Below, piece by piece: positions 1 through 14,000 of a stretch of DNA of 64,000 bases. The DNA comes from Daucus carota subsp. sativus (lineage: Eukaryota > Streptophyta > Magnoliopsida > Apiales > Apiaceae). The first letter of the stretch is position 1, and every line of letters starts with the position of its first letter. The stretch is taken from NCBI RefSeq assembly GCF_001625215.2, contig NC_030381.2:40856689-40920688 (forward strand), given 5' to 3'. The notes beneath the pieces are model-generated. The model was not told where the DNA came from. It worked only from the letters and a program-made list of their open reading frames with translations, and ran no database searches. The position numbers were made by a program, and so were the translations under genes.

Positions 1-1749
1 CCGATGATATGTTTCAAATAAATACATTGATGTTATTTTTAATTACTCCATATTGTCACTTTAAAAGTAATATCATAGATCTATAATATTTATTTATATT
101 ATACTATATTATATATTATTATTATATTAAAACTGAAATATTAATAATTTTATTGGTCGGTCGAGTTTTATCAGCCAGTCGGTATTATTTTACGAGTCTG
201 CTTAATATATAATGTGTTATAATAAAAAAAAATTATTATCAATTAAGCCAAAACTTTTAAAAATTCGGTCATGTTCGGTTTGTATTTCAATTAAATTTAA
301 AATATAAATGATAAAATTACAAATGATATAAATCACCGGTGAATGGCACGGCCTATAAACTGGTATGTATAATAATTCTTCACAACAGACGAGATATCAT
401 AATTGATTATAAAAATTTGTTAATTCAACAATACAAACAATAAGGCTATGTTACAAAATGGGATGAATACAATCTACAGAACTTATCAATTTTCTAAACT
501 TCAACTATATCCAAAAGCAAGAATAATAGAACTGCACAGATAAAAATTAAGAACAAGAGGTTTTTCAAAATTTCAAGTGGATTGTGATTCTCTGCCTGAA
601 GATTTTCTATATTGAAGAATCTTTCAAGTAAAATTACTTGTCTGCCTACAAAATTTGAAGGGCAAAACTTTATAGATTAGTCTTGCTTAAATATTCTAGA
701 TTGCACGTTAGTTGCTACTTAATGAATACATAAAAATGAAATACAAAGTTTGAATATATATCCAAGAGATATGGTGTGCTGCAACAGTTCCCTAATTCTT
801 TCTTTGCATTCAACATTTAGGAAAATATTCGTCCTCTCTAATGGAAAGCATAGTTGTATATTTCCTTGTTGTATTGTTATAATTGATAGGTTTCGAAGTC
901 TTCGATATATAATCAAGACTTTTTATAACTTATCTTTCAAAATAGTTGCCACTTTTCTTTGTTCAACCTATGTGACTATTGTCTTTTTTTTGACATATAG
1001 TCACCAATTTATAAGTATTAAATTAACAGTTGATATGCTAATTTAGTAGATGTCGATGACTTCTTACATTATCAGTTGGTAATCGTGGATGGGTTGAATA
1101 GCAGTTGATAACTTATTTATTCCTCGTTTGTTGATACTTTGACTAGTCGTTAATATTAACTCCACATAAGTAGTTTAAATGACTTAGACTATTTACAATA
1201 TGTCATTCTAACCACAAATGCGTTGATAAAACAGTTACATTATCAATTGATCAATCAAATCCTAACAACAATTAATAATTGAAAAGAGCTAGTTTTGTTA
1301 TATTACCCTATCATCTGTTGATGGGCTTTTTGATCAACGAATATCATATAATTACTTGAAAATTATTATTTTACACGATTTCATCATTTATTTATATCAG
1401 CAAGACCTTATTATTTATATTGGTAAGATTTTGAAGAAGAATTAAATACCCGGATATAATTATAATCGATAAGATTTAATTATTGAAATTTGATAAAGTT
1501 ATATATATGTAAATATTAATTGAATTACTAAGATATTAAATATTAATAGATTGATCTATTATAGTAATAAAATATTGCTACATTATAGTATATCATACTT
1601 TATCCAACAGATTTTATAATTCCATTTTCCGAAAAAAATAAAATGCAATATAGTTTACCATCTTGAAGTTTCCGATGAAAGATATCTCTAATAAATGAAG
1701 TATAATTAAAGCAACTTTAAAAAGGAAGTTAAATTTAATAATGCAAAGA
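1..1749. other. Intergenic, no gene recognised
   Basis: Very AT-rich sequence. Short open frames near 719-1046 on both strands overlap each other and have no recognisable motif or splice context. I see no conserved gene, RNA gene or complete transposon. The distal promoter of the gene starting at 2050 probably lies in the last few hundred bases. Confidence 0.6.
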
Positions 1750-1852
1750 AAGAAAGTAAATTAATAATCTCCACTCCCCACTCTCTCACCTTCCTCCATC
1801 TACTCCCAATTCACTTACCTTTCCTTCTTTCACAGCAAACCCAATTCACAAT

Positions 1853-2007
1853 TTAGGGTTTTTCCCCATTCCCCTAATTTTCAATATATACATACACGAA
1901 TCCTATCTCTATAATCTATAATCACTCTCTTCACTTTACACACACTCACACACTAAATTAGGGTTTTGTTCTCCGATATGCAATTCGTAGCTCCTGATTT
2001 AGGGTTC
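1853..2007 (+). promoter_or_regulatory. 5' leader with three telo-box-like motifs
   Basis: TTAGGGTTT occurs at 1853-1861 and 1958-1966, and TTAGGGTTC at 1999-2007, inside a pyrimidine-rich leader (CT-rich from about 1770). Such telo boxes are common near transcription starts of plant housekeeping genes. No single convincing TATA box was chosen. The transcription start is inferred to lie between about 1780 and 1950. Confidence 0.5.
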
Positions 2008-2016
2008 ACTATGTAA
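1978..2016 (+). other. Upstream ORF (12 codons) in the GRP leader
   Basis: An ATG at 1978 opens a 12-codon frame (MQFVAPDLGFTM) that stops with TAA at 2014-2016, 33 bases before the main ATG at 2050. It ends with an ATG directly followed by the stop. It is seen directly, but whether it is transcribed and translated is inference. If it is, it would lower or condition translation of the main frame. Confidence 0.5.
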
Positions 2017-2049
2017 TCACACTATATATACACTGATTATTATATATAT

Positions 2050-5000
2050 ATGGGGAATTTATATGTTTTATCGGTTGTTCTTGTTTTGTTTGTTTGGATT
2101 ACAAACCCTAGGTTTTTTATCGGTTATGTGATTTCGAGAGATGAAGAGTTTTCGATCTCGAATTTCGATGATTTGAGTTTGTTTCACCAGGATTACTCAC
2201 CGCCTTCGCCACCGCCTCCGCCTCCACATCCACCGTCGGTGACTTGTGAGGATGATTTAGGTGGAGTAGGGTCGTTGGATACTACTTGTAAGATTGTTGC
2301 GAGTGTTAACATTTCGAAAAATGTGTATATAGCAGGGAAAGGCAATTTTTATATCCTTTCGAATGTTAGTGTTACTTGTTTGTCTCCTGGATGTGAGGTT
2401 TCGATTAATATAACGGGGAATTTTAGTTTAGGGGAGGATGCTCAGGTTGTAGTTGGTTATTTTGACCTTACGGCTGATAATGCGACTTTTGGTAACGGTT
2501 CTGTGGTGAATACGACTGCATTGGCAGGGGATCCGCCGGCTCAAACGAGTGGGACACCACAGGGTATTGAAGGTGCGGGTGGAGGACATGGAGGGAGAGG
2601 TGCTTGTTGTTTGAATGATAAGGAGAAGTTACCAGAGGATGTTTGGGGTGGGGATGCGTATTCGTGGAACTCTTTGAGGATGCCGGATAGTTTTGGGAGT
2701 AAAGGGGGGACAACAAGTAAGGAGGAGGATTATGGTGGCGGTGGAGGTGGAATTATTAAGTTGATAGTTAACAACTATCTTGAGGTGAATGGTAGTTTGG
2801 TGGCTGATGGTGGGAATGGAGGTCCTAGGGGTGGAGGAGGATCTGGAGGCAGCATTTTCATCACTGCTCATAAAATGTAAACTTCTTCTCCTATTTTGCA
2901 TGACTTTTTGTTCTTAATTTAATCACTATTCGCTTGTTAGAAATGGTGTGCATTTATATTACATGTATTTTTTTTAATGCAATCTATCATGTATTTCATG
3001 TTGCATATTTGGCATTGCCTGGTTTAGTGTCTTGTCAGGGATCTTGGCTTCCAATTATTCTGAAGTGTTGTAAAATTTTCAGGATATGCAAGATTGTTTA
3101 TCTCTGTGTTCATAATTTTGAATGATGATTTTAGGGCTGTATTAGTGTAATCAGAAATATGCATCCGAGAGAGAGAGAGAGAGATAGTTTCTTCCTAATT
3201 TTTACTCTCCCTTGGTTAATTATTGACAGATTTTTTACTATCTGTGAATGTCATGCTTTTTTATTGTGTAGATACAAGTTTATATTGTTATATAGAGGGT
3301 AAAAACTGGGAACTAAGGAGCTGCTGCACATATTATGCTTTGGGAGGAAATTTTATCTGTCTCCTTGAGATTAAACTTGCTTTACATGTCCCTGCAAATG
3401 CTTTTCTCTAATGATTATGGAAAGTGGATACTGTTGAAATGTGCTTCTTCGTAAAATACTGAGAATATGTGAACTTCACAATATGGGAACACAGAAGGAA
3501 GCAAATTGATAAAGGACTCAAATTTTGTGTTACACTGCGCACAAATCTACTGAGTAACATAATATTTACAGCAACATAAGTTTTATGTTTTTTCTTTAAG
3601 TTGAATGCTGGAACTTACTAATTTCTATCTAAACTTACTTGAGCTCCATATCATGATAGTTATACATAATTCTAGAGAATCATAAAAAAGTCACTAGATC
3701 AGGTTAGTTTGGTTAAGGCTACTAGGTGCTGTATCTATCTACAATCTGCCGGTGATTTGGTGGTAATGTGTTGGCTGCTTTGAGAATAAGTATAAGATGA
3801 TCACTGTTAATGTGCCACGAAAGTCTATCTGTTTACTTTTGATATATAATAGGCTTGTAAAAATTAAGATGAAGTTGATGAGGCACATAAACAAATTTTG
3901 CTATTTTTTAGCAATTAGGATGAAGTAAACAGAGATAAAAGATAATTGATAAGAGGGAAATTGTGTCAATGGAAGTGTTTAAACTAAAAACACGCAAACC
4001 TGTAGCTGTAGAATTATTGGCGCTGATGTTTAAATCTTTCTGAAAAAACATGCTAGACATTTAGGCTTCATGAAGAAAAGTCCTACATATGTGCAGGCAG
4101 GAGGTAGACATGATTCATGATTATAATTATTTGTTACCCGCTCATTGATATTATGGATACATCCTAGTGTACTAATCTGCTGATTACTATAACAGCCCTC
4201 TATATTTTTTCATAGAGATTCTTAACACCTTCACGTATAACTGAACTTAAAGCTGTGAAGTATTATGTAGAGGAAGCAATGAGTAGACATCATACCAAGA
4301 TAGGGTCGATGGCTAGCAAGATTATTCTTTTCATGAAGAAGCTAGAATTTCTTTCTATATGCTGCCTCGTATCATGTATTTCTGATTCTCCTTTAGTCGT
4401 CTGTATTGTGTAATTAGATCACTGAGTTGTCTCCAAGTTATTGCCTAGTTAGGACAACTATGAGGTCGTACCTAAACTTGATATCAAATTCTTGCCGCAA
4501 TTCGGAATCAATTTGAGCCATAGTATTTCCGTAAAATTTATTCATAGGATAATTTTTAGTAGCTAAGTATTTTTATTACTTAATAAGCCTTGTGGATGAA
4601 TGCTAGCATGTTGCGAGTACTTAATTGAGTAGGATATGCAGAAGGAACGTAAGACTTGTATTTGAAGAGCACAGAAAAAAAGAAAAGAAGTTCTTATACT
4701 TGTAGATATATGTCATTTTTGTTTTTTTTTTCCTTTCCTTGATTGTCTTTCAATTTTTCCCTAGGATGTCCATATTAGTCCATCTGCAGATGTGATCTCA
4801 TTTTTCTTCTTTACAAAGTTTGGTATCAAGATGATTAGATCCTTAAGTTCTTTTGGTTGTGGATGTATGAGTCCATATTAAAACAGAACTGAGTGTCAGT
4901 TTAATGTAACTGGACTAGTGAATTTGTAATAGTTTCTAGTCTTTCTGAGTTAGTTTGCTTTATGTATAATACATTAACACTTTTTTAATCGGATATAATG

Positions 5001-8000
5001 AAGGATAACAACTACAAATTCAATATTAAGGAAATTAAAGTAGGACAATTCTATGTTGCCAATGAAACAGGACACTCGAATTCCTACAAGCATCTCTAGA
5101 ACTCTTGTATAGTTATTCCCTGCAGAATAGGTTACATTGTGTAGCAATGTTGGTGTTACACTTATGGATGGGGTAAATAGTGTACGCCTACCTGTATACA
5201 CAAAAGTGATGCTCATGTTTGACTGCTAATGGCCACAGTTTTCTTTTTCACCCACAGTTACAGAAATCACAAATTACAGTAATGTAACTTAAAGGTTGCC
5301 CTGACATCATATATTTATATATCTATGGTTTATTTTTCGAATAATCAAGAACTGATTTTAATAAAATATATCTTCCAAGGAAATTGAACTTGATTTTTGT
5401 ATCTAAAAGAGTCAGCATCATATAAGCCAACCTACTGCATATATCATTTGTTTTGTATGAAAAAATCAAAATCGTCACCTTTTGAGGCGATAAATTTGTG
5501 TTGTTTATTGCCTTGTCTTTAAGTAGTGGGTTAACTTTGCTGTGTCAGAGGTTAGTTCCTTGAGAATTGGGGCTTATCTATGCATGAAATTGTCTGTGCT
5601 GTAAGCACGATTGTGAACACAAATTATGCCAAGGATGCATTCAAGTGTCAATATCTGCACTATTACTTTATCCGCTTCTGAAAATATGTGGAGTATTGTT
5701 TATCACACATCAGTTGCCTTGATATACTGATCGATCGATTATACATCTGTGTTTACAGGATTGGTACTGGCACAATAACTGCTTGTGGAGGTGATGGGTT
5801 TGGTGGCGGGGGTGGTGGAAGGGTCTCTGTTGACGTGTTTAGCAGGCATGAGGATCCTAAAATTAAAGTTCATGGTAAGAGCTATTATGCGCGCGCGCAC
5901 ATGTCAAATACAACTGCTGTTTGGTTGAATTATGACTAGATTAAACTTCATTTCTTGCTGCCAGTGCTAGAATCAACTTGCTAGTGGAATGTGTGTTTCT
6001 CTGCCTTATTTTCTGTATCTGGGTGTGAGGGGGATATATGGGAGGGCTGGGATGAGTTAGCTGAAGCCAGGCTACTGGCACATAAATTTTAAAATTGGCT
6101 CCACAACCACAAAAGTTCATAATATCAGTGGAGCTCTAGAACCTTATGGAACGTTCACTCTAGATAGGAGAATCACTTAATATGACGTTTCTATTATCTA
6201 GTATGTTTCGACACAAATGATGAAGCCAAATTTATGTAGGTCACATGTCAATATATATCGTAAAATTCCAATTAGATTACTTCAGGTTTGATAAGATTAT
6301 AGTTTTTTTCCTTTTGGAAGATACAGGAGGGGTGCATGAAAATGTGATTGATAAATGGGCTTTTGAAAACGATATTATATCATTTTAGGAGTAAATGTGA
6401 TAGTTCATCATATCCCCTTAGGTTTTCTAATCTCAAGAATCAAGAACAAGGAGACTTGGAAAAAAAATATTATATCTAATACTGCTGTCACACACACACA
6501 CACATAATTATATGCGTATGTGAGAAAATTTTAGTCTTCTTTTTTTTAGGGGGTAGATTTGATGTTTTCAACCTTGTCTGTTAGTGGTTACAGGCTTATG
6601 TTTCATTTCATACTATTTTTTGAGTTCAAGTTCTCGCAGCTGAAAATTATATGTTCTTGGTTGCAGGTGGAAGCAGTCTTGGTTGTCCTGAGAATGCAGG
6701 TGCTGCAGGGACTTTCTATGACACTGTTCCACGGAGCCTTTTTGTTAACAATCATAACAAATCAACAGATACTGACACACTTCTTTTGGAATTTCCATAC
6801 CAGCCCCTGATGACAAATGTTTATATTGAAAACCAAGCTAAGGCTGCTGTCCCTTTGCTCTGGAGTCGTGTCCAGGTCAGTGAAATGTGGATGATATTCC
6901 ACAATTCTTTTTGAACTAAAAGAAGTAAGAACTTCGCTGTATGGTCATTAGGATTTGACTTTTTTATGAATAGTTACAGCATAACCTGAACTTTAAGTCT
7001 TTGACTCAATATAGACTTACAGTCTGATATCTAAACTCTTGGCCTGACATTTGCTTCACGTCTATAAATAAACCCGTGTTCTTCATATTTTAGTATAAAG
7101 AAAAAATTTGTACATACCGGTACACAATGAGGGTTACTATAAACAATTTGGATTTGGGGCTATATACTTGTGTACAATAGTCACTCTGAGTTCTGTCCCG
7201 TACTGAATATAAGTGTCTTCACTTGTTGGAGAATTCAATATGAGTAATCTAATTAGTGATCTCAGAGGAAATGGGACAACCAAACAAATCTGCCTGTTTG
7301 GGGGATGATGCATCCTTTAGGCAAGTGTGTTGATTTTATCTTAACACTCACATCTTATCTGCTTATGCTGTGTTACTGGTTTACCAATATTTTAGTGCAT
7401 TTCAATTTCATTATTTTTTTTTGACAGGATCCTTGTTTGTCCTTTAAATATTAGAAGTGCATCTGCCTAGATACCCCCGTCATTCATCCGAAATTTTGAT
7501 TTTTTCAGTTTACCAATTAATGCTGAGTTACTGTGTACAAATAAAAATGTACCTGTAAGCATTAAGAAATGTAAGAGTTTCAACACCTGCATCTGTAAGA
7601 TGGAACTATTTATCTTAAAACCTAATATCTTCTGTGGAATGTATCTCTAGGCACTATAATTAAGCCAAACATGTACTAAATATTTGCAGGTCCAAGGACA
7701 AATCAAACTTGTAACTGGTGGAGCGTTGAGCTTTGGGCTAGCACATTATTCTTTATCAGAATTTGAACTGTTAGCAGAAGAGTTGTTAATGAGTGATTCT
7801 GTAATCAAGGTATTCATCAAATCTCATTTGTAAATGCTCTGTTAATTGTTGTTATGTGGGCAATGTTAAGCGTTCATAGAAATTTTCTCAGATTTTGAAA
7901 AAAAGAAGAAAGGATTGAGATAAAAACAGAAGATATTGAGATCATAAACAAAAAAGATTTAGATAATGGGAAAGAACACCTCTGTCAGATAATCATCTAA

Positions 8001-11000
8001 GATTCTGTTGTTATTACTTAGTAGTATGTGCTCAGGCAACCTGTAATATGTCTCCAAATATCGAATTATTACTGTACAGAACTTAAGAAAAGCAGCTAGG
8101 ATCGAGCTCACACTTTGGTTTGAACATCTAAATTAATGATACAGAAATTACTGACTAGAAGATAATAAATGGCATATACCCAATTGTCAGCCAACTGGGA
8201 AACATCAGTAAATCGGATTTGGTTTTGAGAAAAATTCATGGTTTTTATAATAGTTGTAAAAAGTAGATGGGCTTTTATGTATTGTAATTGATCACACTCC
8301 CTCCGTCCCATTTATGTCAGCCACAATCCCAAAATTTTACTTGTCCCACAACAATATAGTTCTTTGGTAACTATCAGTGTGTTTAAGGGGATTGAATAAA
8401 ATATGGAATTTGATTGATGGACAAAATAAGTGGGACGGAGGGAGTAATATTTATTTTCCGTTAGCAGTGAGATTTTTTCAAGAATGTAAGAGCAGCTTCT
8501 GTTTACATCTTAGTTTATATCTATATTTTTGTTTAGACTCTGATTGTTTATGAACATGAAGTAAAATCTTCTACATTTTAAAGAAAAAGTGACTCGTAAG
8601 AGGATTATTTGGTCAGATAATCTCCCTTTCAGACGATCATCGTCATAGCTTAACCTTTTGAACAATATGTTCTCTGTTTTCTAGTTCTGTTTGATGTATT
8701 CTAAGTCACTGATGGCGTGCCCTAATTTTGTTGATGCTTTATAGGTTTATGGTGCACTTCGGATGTCTGTCAAAATATTTCTGATGTGGAATTCAGAACT
8801 GCTAATAGATGGCGGTGGAGATGCTAATGTTGAGACATCCTCGCTTGATTCTAGTAATCTCATAGTTCTCAAGGTGCTCCAACCTAATGTCAATTATTGC
8901 CTTGGCTGGTTCCTGTTTGGCCTAGATTTTTGACTTGTAATTATTTAACTTTGCAGGAATCTTCTCTTATCCATTCAAATGCCAATCTGGGTGTTCATGG
9001 ACAAGGTTTATTGAACTTGTCTGGACCAGGAGACACTATTGAAGCACAACATCTGGTTCTGTCTTTGTTTTACAATATCAATGTAAGTGGATGTCTCATG
9101 TAGTTCTCCTTATTGTTCATCATCTCTTGGATTTGTGGCCATAAGATGTCCAATTTTTACTTCTGTATTTCTGTGAGACTTTTACATATTGTGGCTCTAC
9201 AGAAACCTTTACTTAGCTTTTGCTGTGTTTTTTTTTTTTTGCTAAATTGTTTCTGTTTTTTTGTTCTATTTTATTTTATTTATAATTGTGACCAGTAACA
9301 AGGCATATGTTCAAGTTTGATGGTAGTAGTTTACTAGTTTCTATCAGATTACATATGGTTGCTGTGGCATTTGCATTACTCAATACTTTTTTTTGGCAAC
9401 CATCAGTTATCTAAATTGGGTTGTGTCTGGATCACAAGTCAAATCTTTAGATTTGTAGTGTGTTGAATGTCTTGTTAATTAGTATAGAGTTAATGATTGA
9501 GGAAGGGGGATGCAATTAGGCCAAAATTATTGGACATTATATTGTATATCAGAATTTACTTGTAAGGTGCTAAGGTTCTCAAATTCTGACATGCTTTTGC
9601 TAATTAAGTGTCCTAGTATTATATATTATATAAGTGTGTGTGTGTGTGTGTGTATTTAGTGCTGAAATTAAACCTTCCATACACCATCTTTTTAATTTAC
9701 TGCTGATGGCAGAAATGATTCACAGGATGTGCCTTTATTGTTTGTGCTAAACTTAATAGTGCCATCTCATTCTAATGTATCTGGTGTCATTGCATAATGA
9801 ATCATTACTGGTTTACATATTGATAGTATGTTTAGCGGAATCACAATTGCTCTATGCTTCAAGTACTTTGTGAAGTGTAGGTTGTACAACATCTGCTTTA
9901 TGTAACAAATTTATATTAACTACAAGTTTTGCTTCTTTTGGCATGAAGGTTGGCCCTGGATCTACTTTGCGTGGTCCACTAGTAAATGCCACCAAAGATG
10001 CTGTGTAAGCAGTGCTAATTTTTTAATTTTGTTGTGATATCATCTTTGTATATCAGGAGGCAAAATTTAATTAACCATTTTTACCTGAAACTAGGGTACC
10101 AAAGCTGAATTGCAACAGTCAAGAGTGTCCAGTTGAATTGCTTCATCCACCTGAAGATTGTAACGTGAACTCTTCGCTGTCCTTTACGCTTCAGGTGTTT
10201 TTTTAATAAATTACGTGGTTAGCCAATTGGTGTAGTTTTTGTAAAATCGTTTAATAATTTTCATTGTAAATCATGCTTAGATATGTCGAGTTGAAGATAT
10301 CCTTGTTGAAGGCCTTGTAGAAGGGTCAGTTGTTCATTTTCACCGTGCAAGAACTATTGACATTCAGCCTTCTGGAATCATCACCACCTCTGGGATGGGT
10401 AAAGCGTGCCTTATTACTTTAATATGTCATTAAAAATATATGGTTATCTTCTGTTCGAACATGTGTTAAATATGCGTCCAGTGTGGTATAGTCCATATAG
10501 AATATATCTCACCCCAAATAACCTTTCCTGAAAGGAGTGCATACCTTTTGATGACATTTTCTAGATGCGTATCACTGTGTATTGATATAACTAGTTATCA
10601 GTATTGTCTTTTATTATGTCTTTGCAGGTTGCATTGGTGGTGTTGGTAGAGGTAAATTAGTTGGTGGTGTTGGCAGCGGAGCTGGGCATGGCGGGAGAGG
10701 TGGTAATGGCTGTTACAATGATAGCTGCATTGGGGGTGGTATTTCATATGGAGAGGCTGATCTTCCTTGTGAACTGGGAAGTGGAAGCGGAAATGATAGT
10801 GTAATTGGTTACACAGCTGGCGGCGGTATTCTAGGTGAGCTTGAGTTTTTTTTCTTTCAGACTTGTCGAGTAAGAATATTAAATTTCTGATCAAAATCTC
10901 ATTTAATGCCGTTGCTGCTAGTCATGCTACCTGTTGTCGCTCTTTTTCTTTTGCCTCAAAAATTGTTCGACATGGTGTGTAGCTGGAAAAAAATTTTCCT

Positions 11001-14000
11001 GTAGCAAATTAATCAGCTGACCCGTACTCAAGAATTTTATGCTGTAATGAAGTCCAATGACTTTCTAAAAGATTAAAATAGGTAAGAGGCTTGCTAGTAG
11101 CTTAGTAGGACTGGTGATTGTACTTGTAAATTGACTTACTTTTACTTGATGTATATAGGCTGAAATCGCACATCTCTAAGTGAAGAAACTTGTAATAAGA
11201 GTGCTTCAGTATATACCTTGGATTGGAATTTGTATTCTCAAACCCAGGGACGGATCTAGAAATTTGTGATTGTGGGGGCAAAAAAGTTTAACCTTGTAAT
11301 TGGTGAGATTTTAAATCAGTTTAAACATAATATTAGAGAAAAATGAGGTACAAAGGCAAGCGAAATGATAAGTTTTTTGAGAAAAAACACCAGAAATAAA
11401 CTCTGCTCTTAGGTGTCAACATTAGGTCATTTACCATGTGGGCAATAACTAACATATTCGCACTCATGGAAGATATATCATACATATATAAAATTCAGTG
11501 GGGGAAAGTACCCTCACTGCCCCCACTGTAAATCCTCCCCTGCTCAAACCTCTCTAAAATTATCTTCTGAAGACTGGAGTGAGGCCTTACATGAAATGTA
11601 AACGTATAGATAAATACATTTTATATCAATAGATACAGAAGAGGGGATCTTATTAGTCTGCCAACTTCTATCCTAAAGAAGTAGCTCCATCATGCAGCAG
11701 TAGTCATCTTTGTATATTGTAATTGTAATACAGTTAAACCTCGATGAAGTAATGCTCAGGATCAGGATAGAAATCATTTTCGAGATTAAATATATAGTAT
11801 CTCTATCAAGTTGTGACCGATATATTTTGTTAATTTATCGATTCTTATTGAGATTCTACTGTACGTGGTGTTTAAATACAGTAATCAAGTACTACCAAGA
11901 CATGTACGAATATGACTCATATTCGGTTCTGCCGGACCGGACCGGACCGACCGAATTATTTCGGTTCGGTTCCGGTTCGGTCCATATACAAACTTCGGTC
12001 CGGTCCGGTCCGGAAAATTTAAGAACTTCGGTCTTCGGTCCTTTCGGTGCGGTCCGGTTCTGGACCGAACCGACCGAATGCTCAGCCCTAAATATGAGTA
12101 AGCAATGTTTCAGATGTCCATCTAAGACATCAAATGATATGCAGTATGCACTTGAGTTTGAATGCTGCAATTTTCTTAGGTTAATGTCTCGGCTCGGTTA
12201 AAATTAAGTTTTGTACTTTTATCACTTGTGTTGTTTTACTATGCAGTGATTGGTTCGTGGGAACAGCCGTTAACAAGCTTATCAGTTAAAGGCTCAGTGA
12301 AAGCTGATGGAGGAAGTTTTGGGGACAAGAGTCATAGTAGATACTTTGTTGGGTCAGATAATGTGAATGAAGGTATTGGCGGTGCATCTGGTGGAACAAT
12401 TCTTCTGTTCTTGCGGGCACTTGCTCTTGGTGACTTGGGTATTCTTTCAAGTGTTGGGGGTCATGGTAGTCCAGATGGAAGTGGCGGAGGGGGTGGTGGT
12501 AGAATCCATTTTCATTGGTCAGACATTCCGACAGGAGATGTGTACCAGCCTGTAGCTAGCGTGGAAGGAAGTATCCATGCTAGGTTTGTATTTATTATTC
12601 TGAAAGTATCATCATTTGTTTGTGCGTTCTTCTGCATCTTCATAAACTAACCTTCTGATTTGTTTGTCCCAAGTTAGTGCCATCTCTACGTACTGTGCTG
12701 CTGCTGTTTTATTATACTTCTCAATTATCTTGATTTTTCTTTTAAGTTTTAACTGCAGTGTTCCCCCATCTCCTTACTTGGTATGTGTTTATATATCCAA
12801 TGATATGGGGGTTCAATCCTTTTCTCTGTAACTTTTATATATGTCTCTCTAGTAGTAGAGAAACCTTTTTAAGAGCACTTCGGTTGTTCTGTTTGACCAT
12901 AGAATTATATGTACCAAGCTACAAACCTCCCGACTAAGCTGCCTGATCAAAGCTCTTGGTAATTGTTTCTCGGACCATTTTCAGTTACTTTTAATCTCTT
13001 TTGTGAACTTGTACACTGTAGAAATTGTTTTAGTTCTGTGTCATGTATCTGCCTTCGTTCTTTTACTTCACTCTCTGTACTAATTTGTCTTTTTTTACAT
13101 ATTACTAAGCTAAGTTTAGATTGAATTATAGCACAACATTACAATAAGGCTACTTAATTTGTTGTGTCCAACATATTGATTAATTATACGAGATGAGGCC
13201 GGATATATAGTTTGGAACCTAGTTTATTTCTGTTGAGTATTGAGCAATATATTTCTTTTCTTTTTTTCTAAATGATACAACACTCATATTTTGCAAATAC
13301 TACATCTACAATCTAGGAGTCAGGTTCCTTATGTCAAGCTACAGATTATATTGTCTTCAGTTATGAAACATCTCCTTCTAAGAGTCGTAACCTTTTTGTA
13401 TTTGTCGCAAATATTGGCCTTCAGCAGATTTATTTCTCATGATATCAAAGTTTTAGCTTTCTATTAATATTATTGTCACAGGTGTTGCAAACTTTTTATC
13501 ATTTAATTTCACTGATTTGATGTTAATTACTATATAGCGGAGGCGTGGGTGGGAAGCAAGGTGGTGCAGGGGAAAATGGAACAATAACTGGAAAAGCTTG
13601 CCCAAAAGGGCTTTATGGGACATTTTGCACGGTATGTACACTCTGAGTTCTTCCATTTTACTTATATATTGTTGGAGTACATACAATTCTTATCTATTGC
13701 TTAAGAGTAATATATGAAAATCCAGATGCTACTTGAAATGCTTTTAAATAAAATTGCTTGTAGTAATGAGGTTAGTATGTTTGCATATTGCCTTATTGCA
13801 GGAATGTCCTGCTGGTACATATAAAAACGTAACGGGATCCGATATGTCCCTTTGCTATGAGTGCCCGTCTTCTGGTCTTCCCAGGCGTGCATTTTATGTT
13901 GCTGTCCGAGGTTATCACAGATGATCTTTTCTTTTTTGATTATTCATACTCAAGTTCCTATGTGAAACTGTGACTTCTACGCGTAGTTATCAGTATTAGT

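Noticed and set aside
719..1046. Overlapping frames of 65 and 98 codons near the left edge
   Set aside because: They overlap on opposite strands, are hydrophobic by base composition, and have no recognisable family or splice context.
2468..2901. Minus-strand frames opposite GRP exon 1
   Set aside because: They are shadows of the Gly-rich coding strand (His/Pro/Ser-rich complement).
11710..12201. 163-codon open frame in GRP intron 10
   Set aside because: It runs through the CGGTCC repeat block in an intron and is matched by a frame on the other strand. There is no domain or conserved motif.
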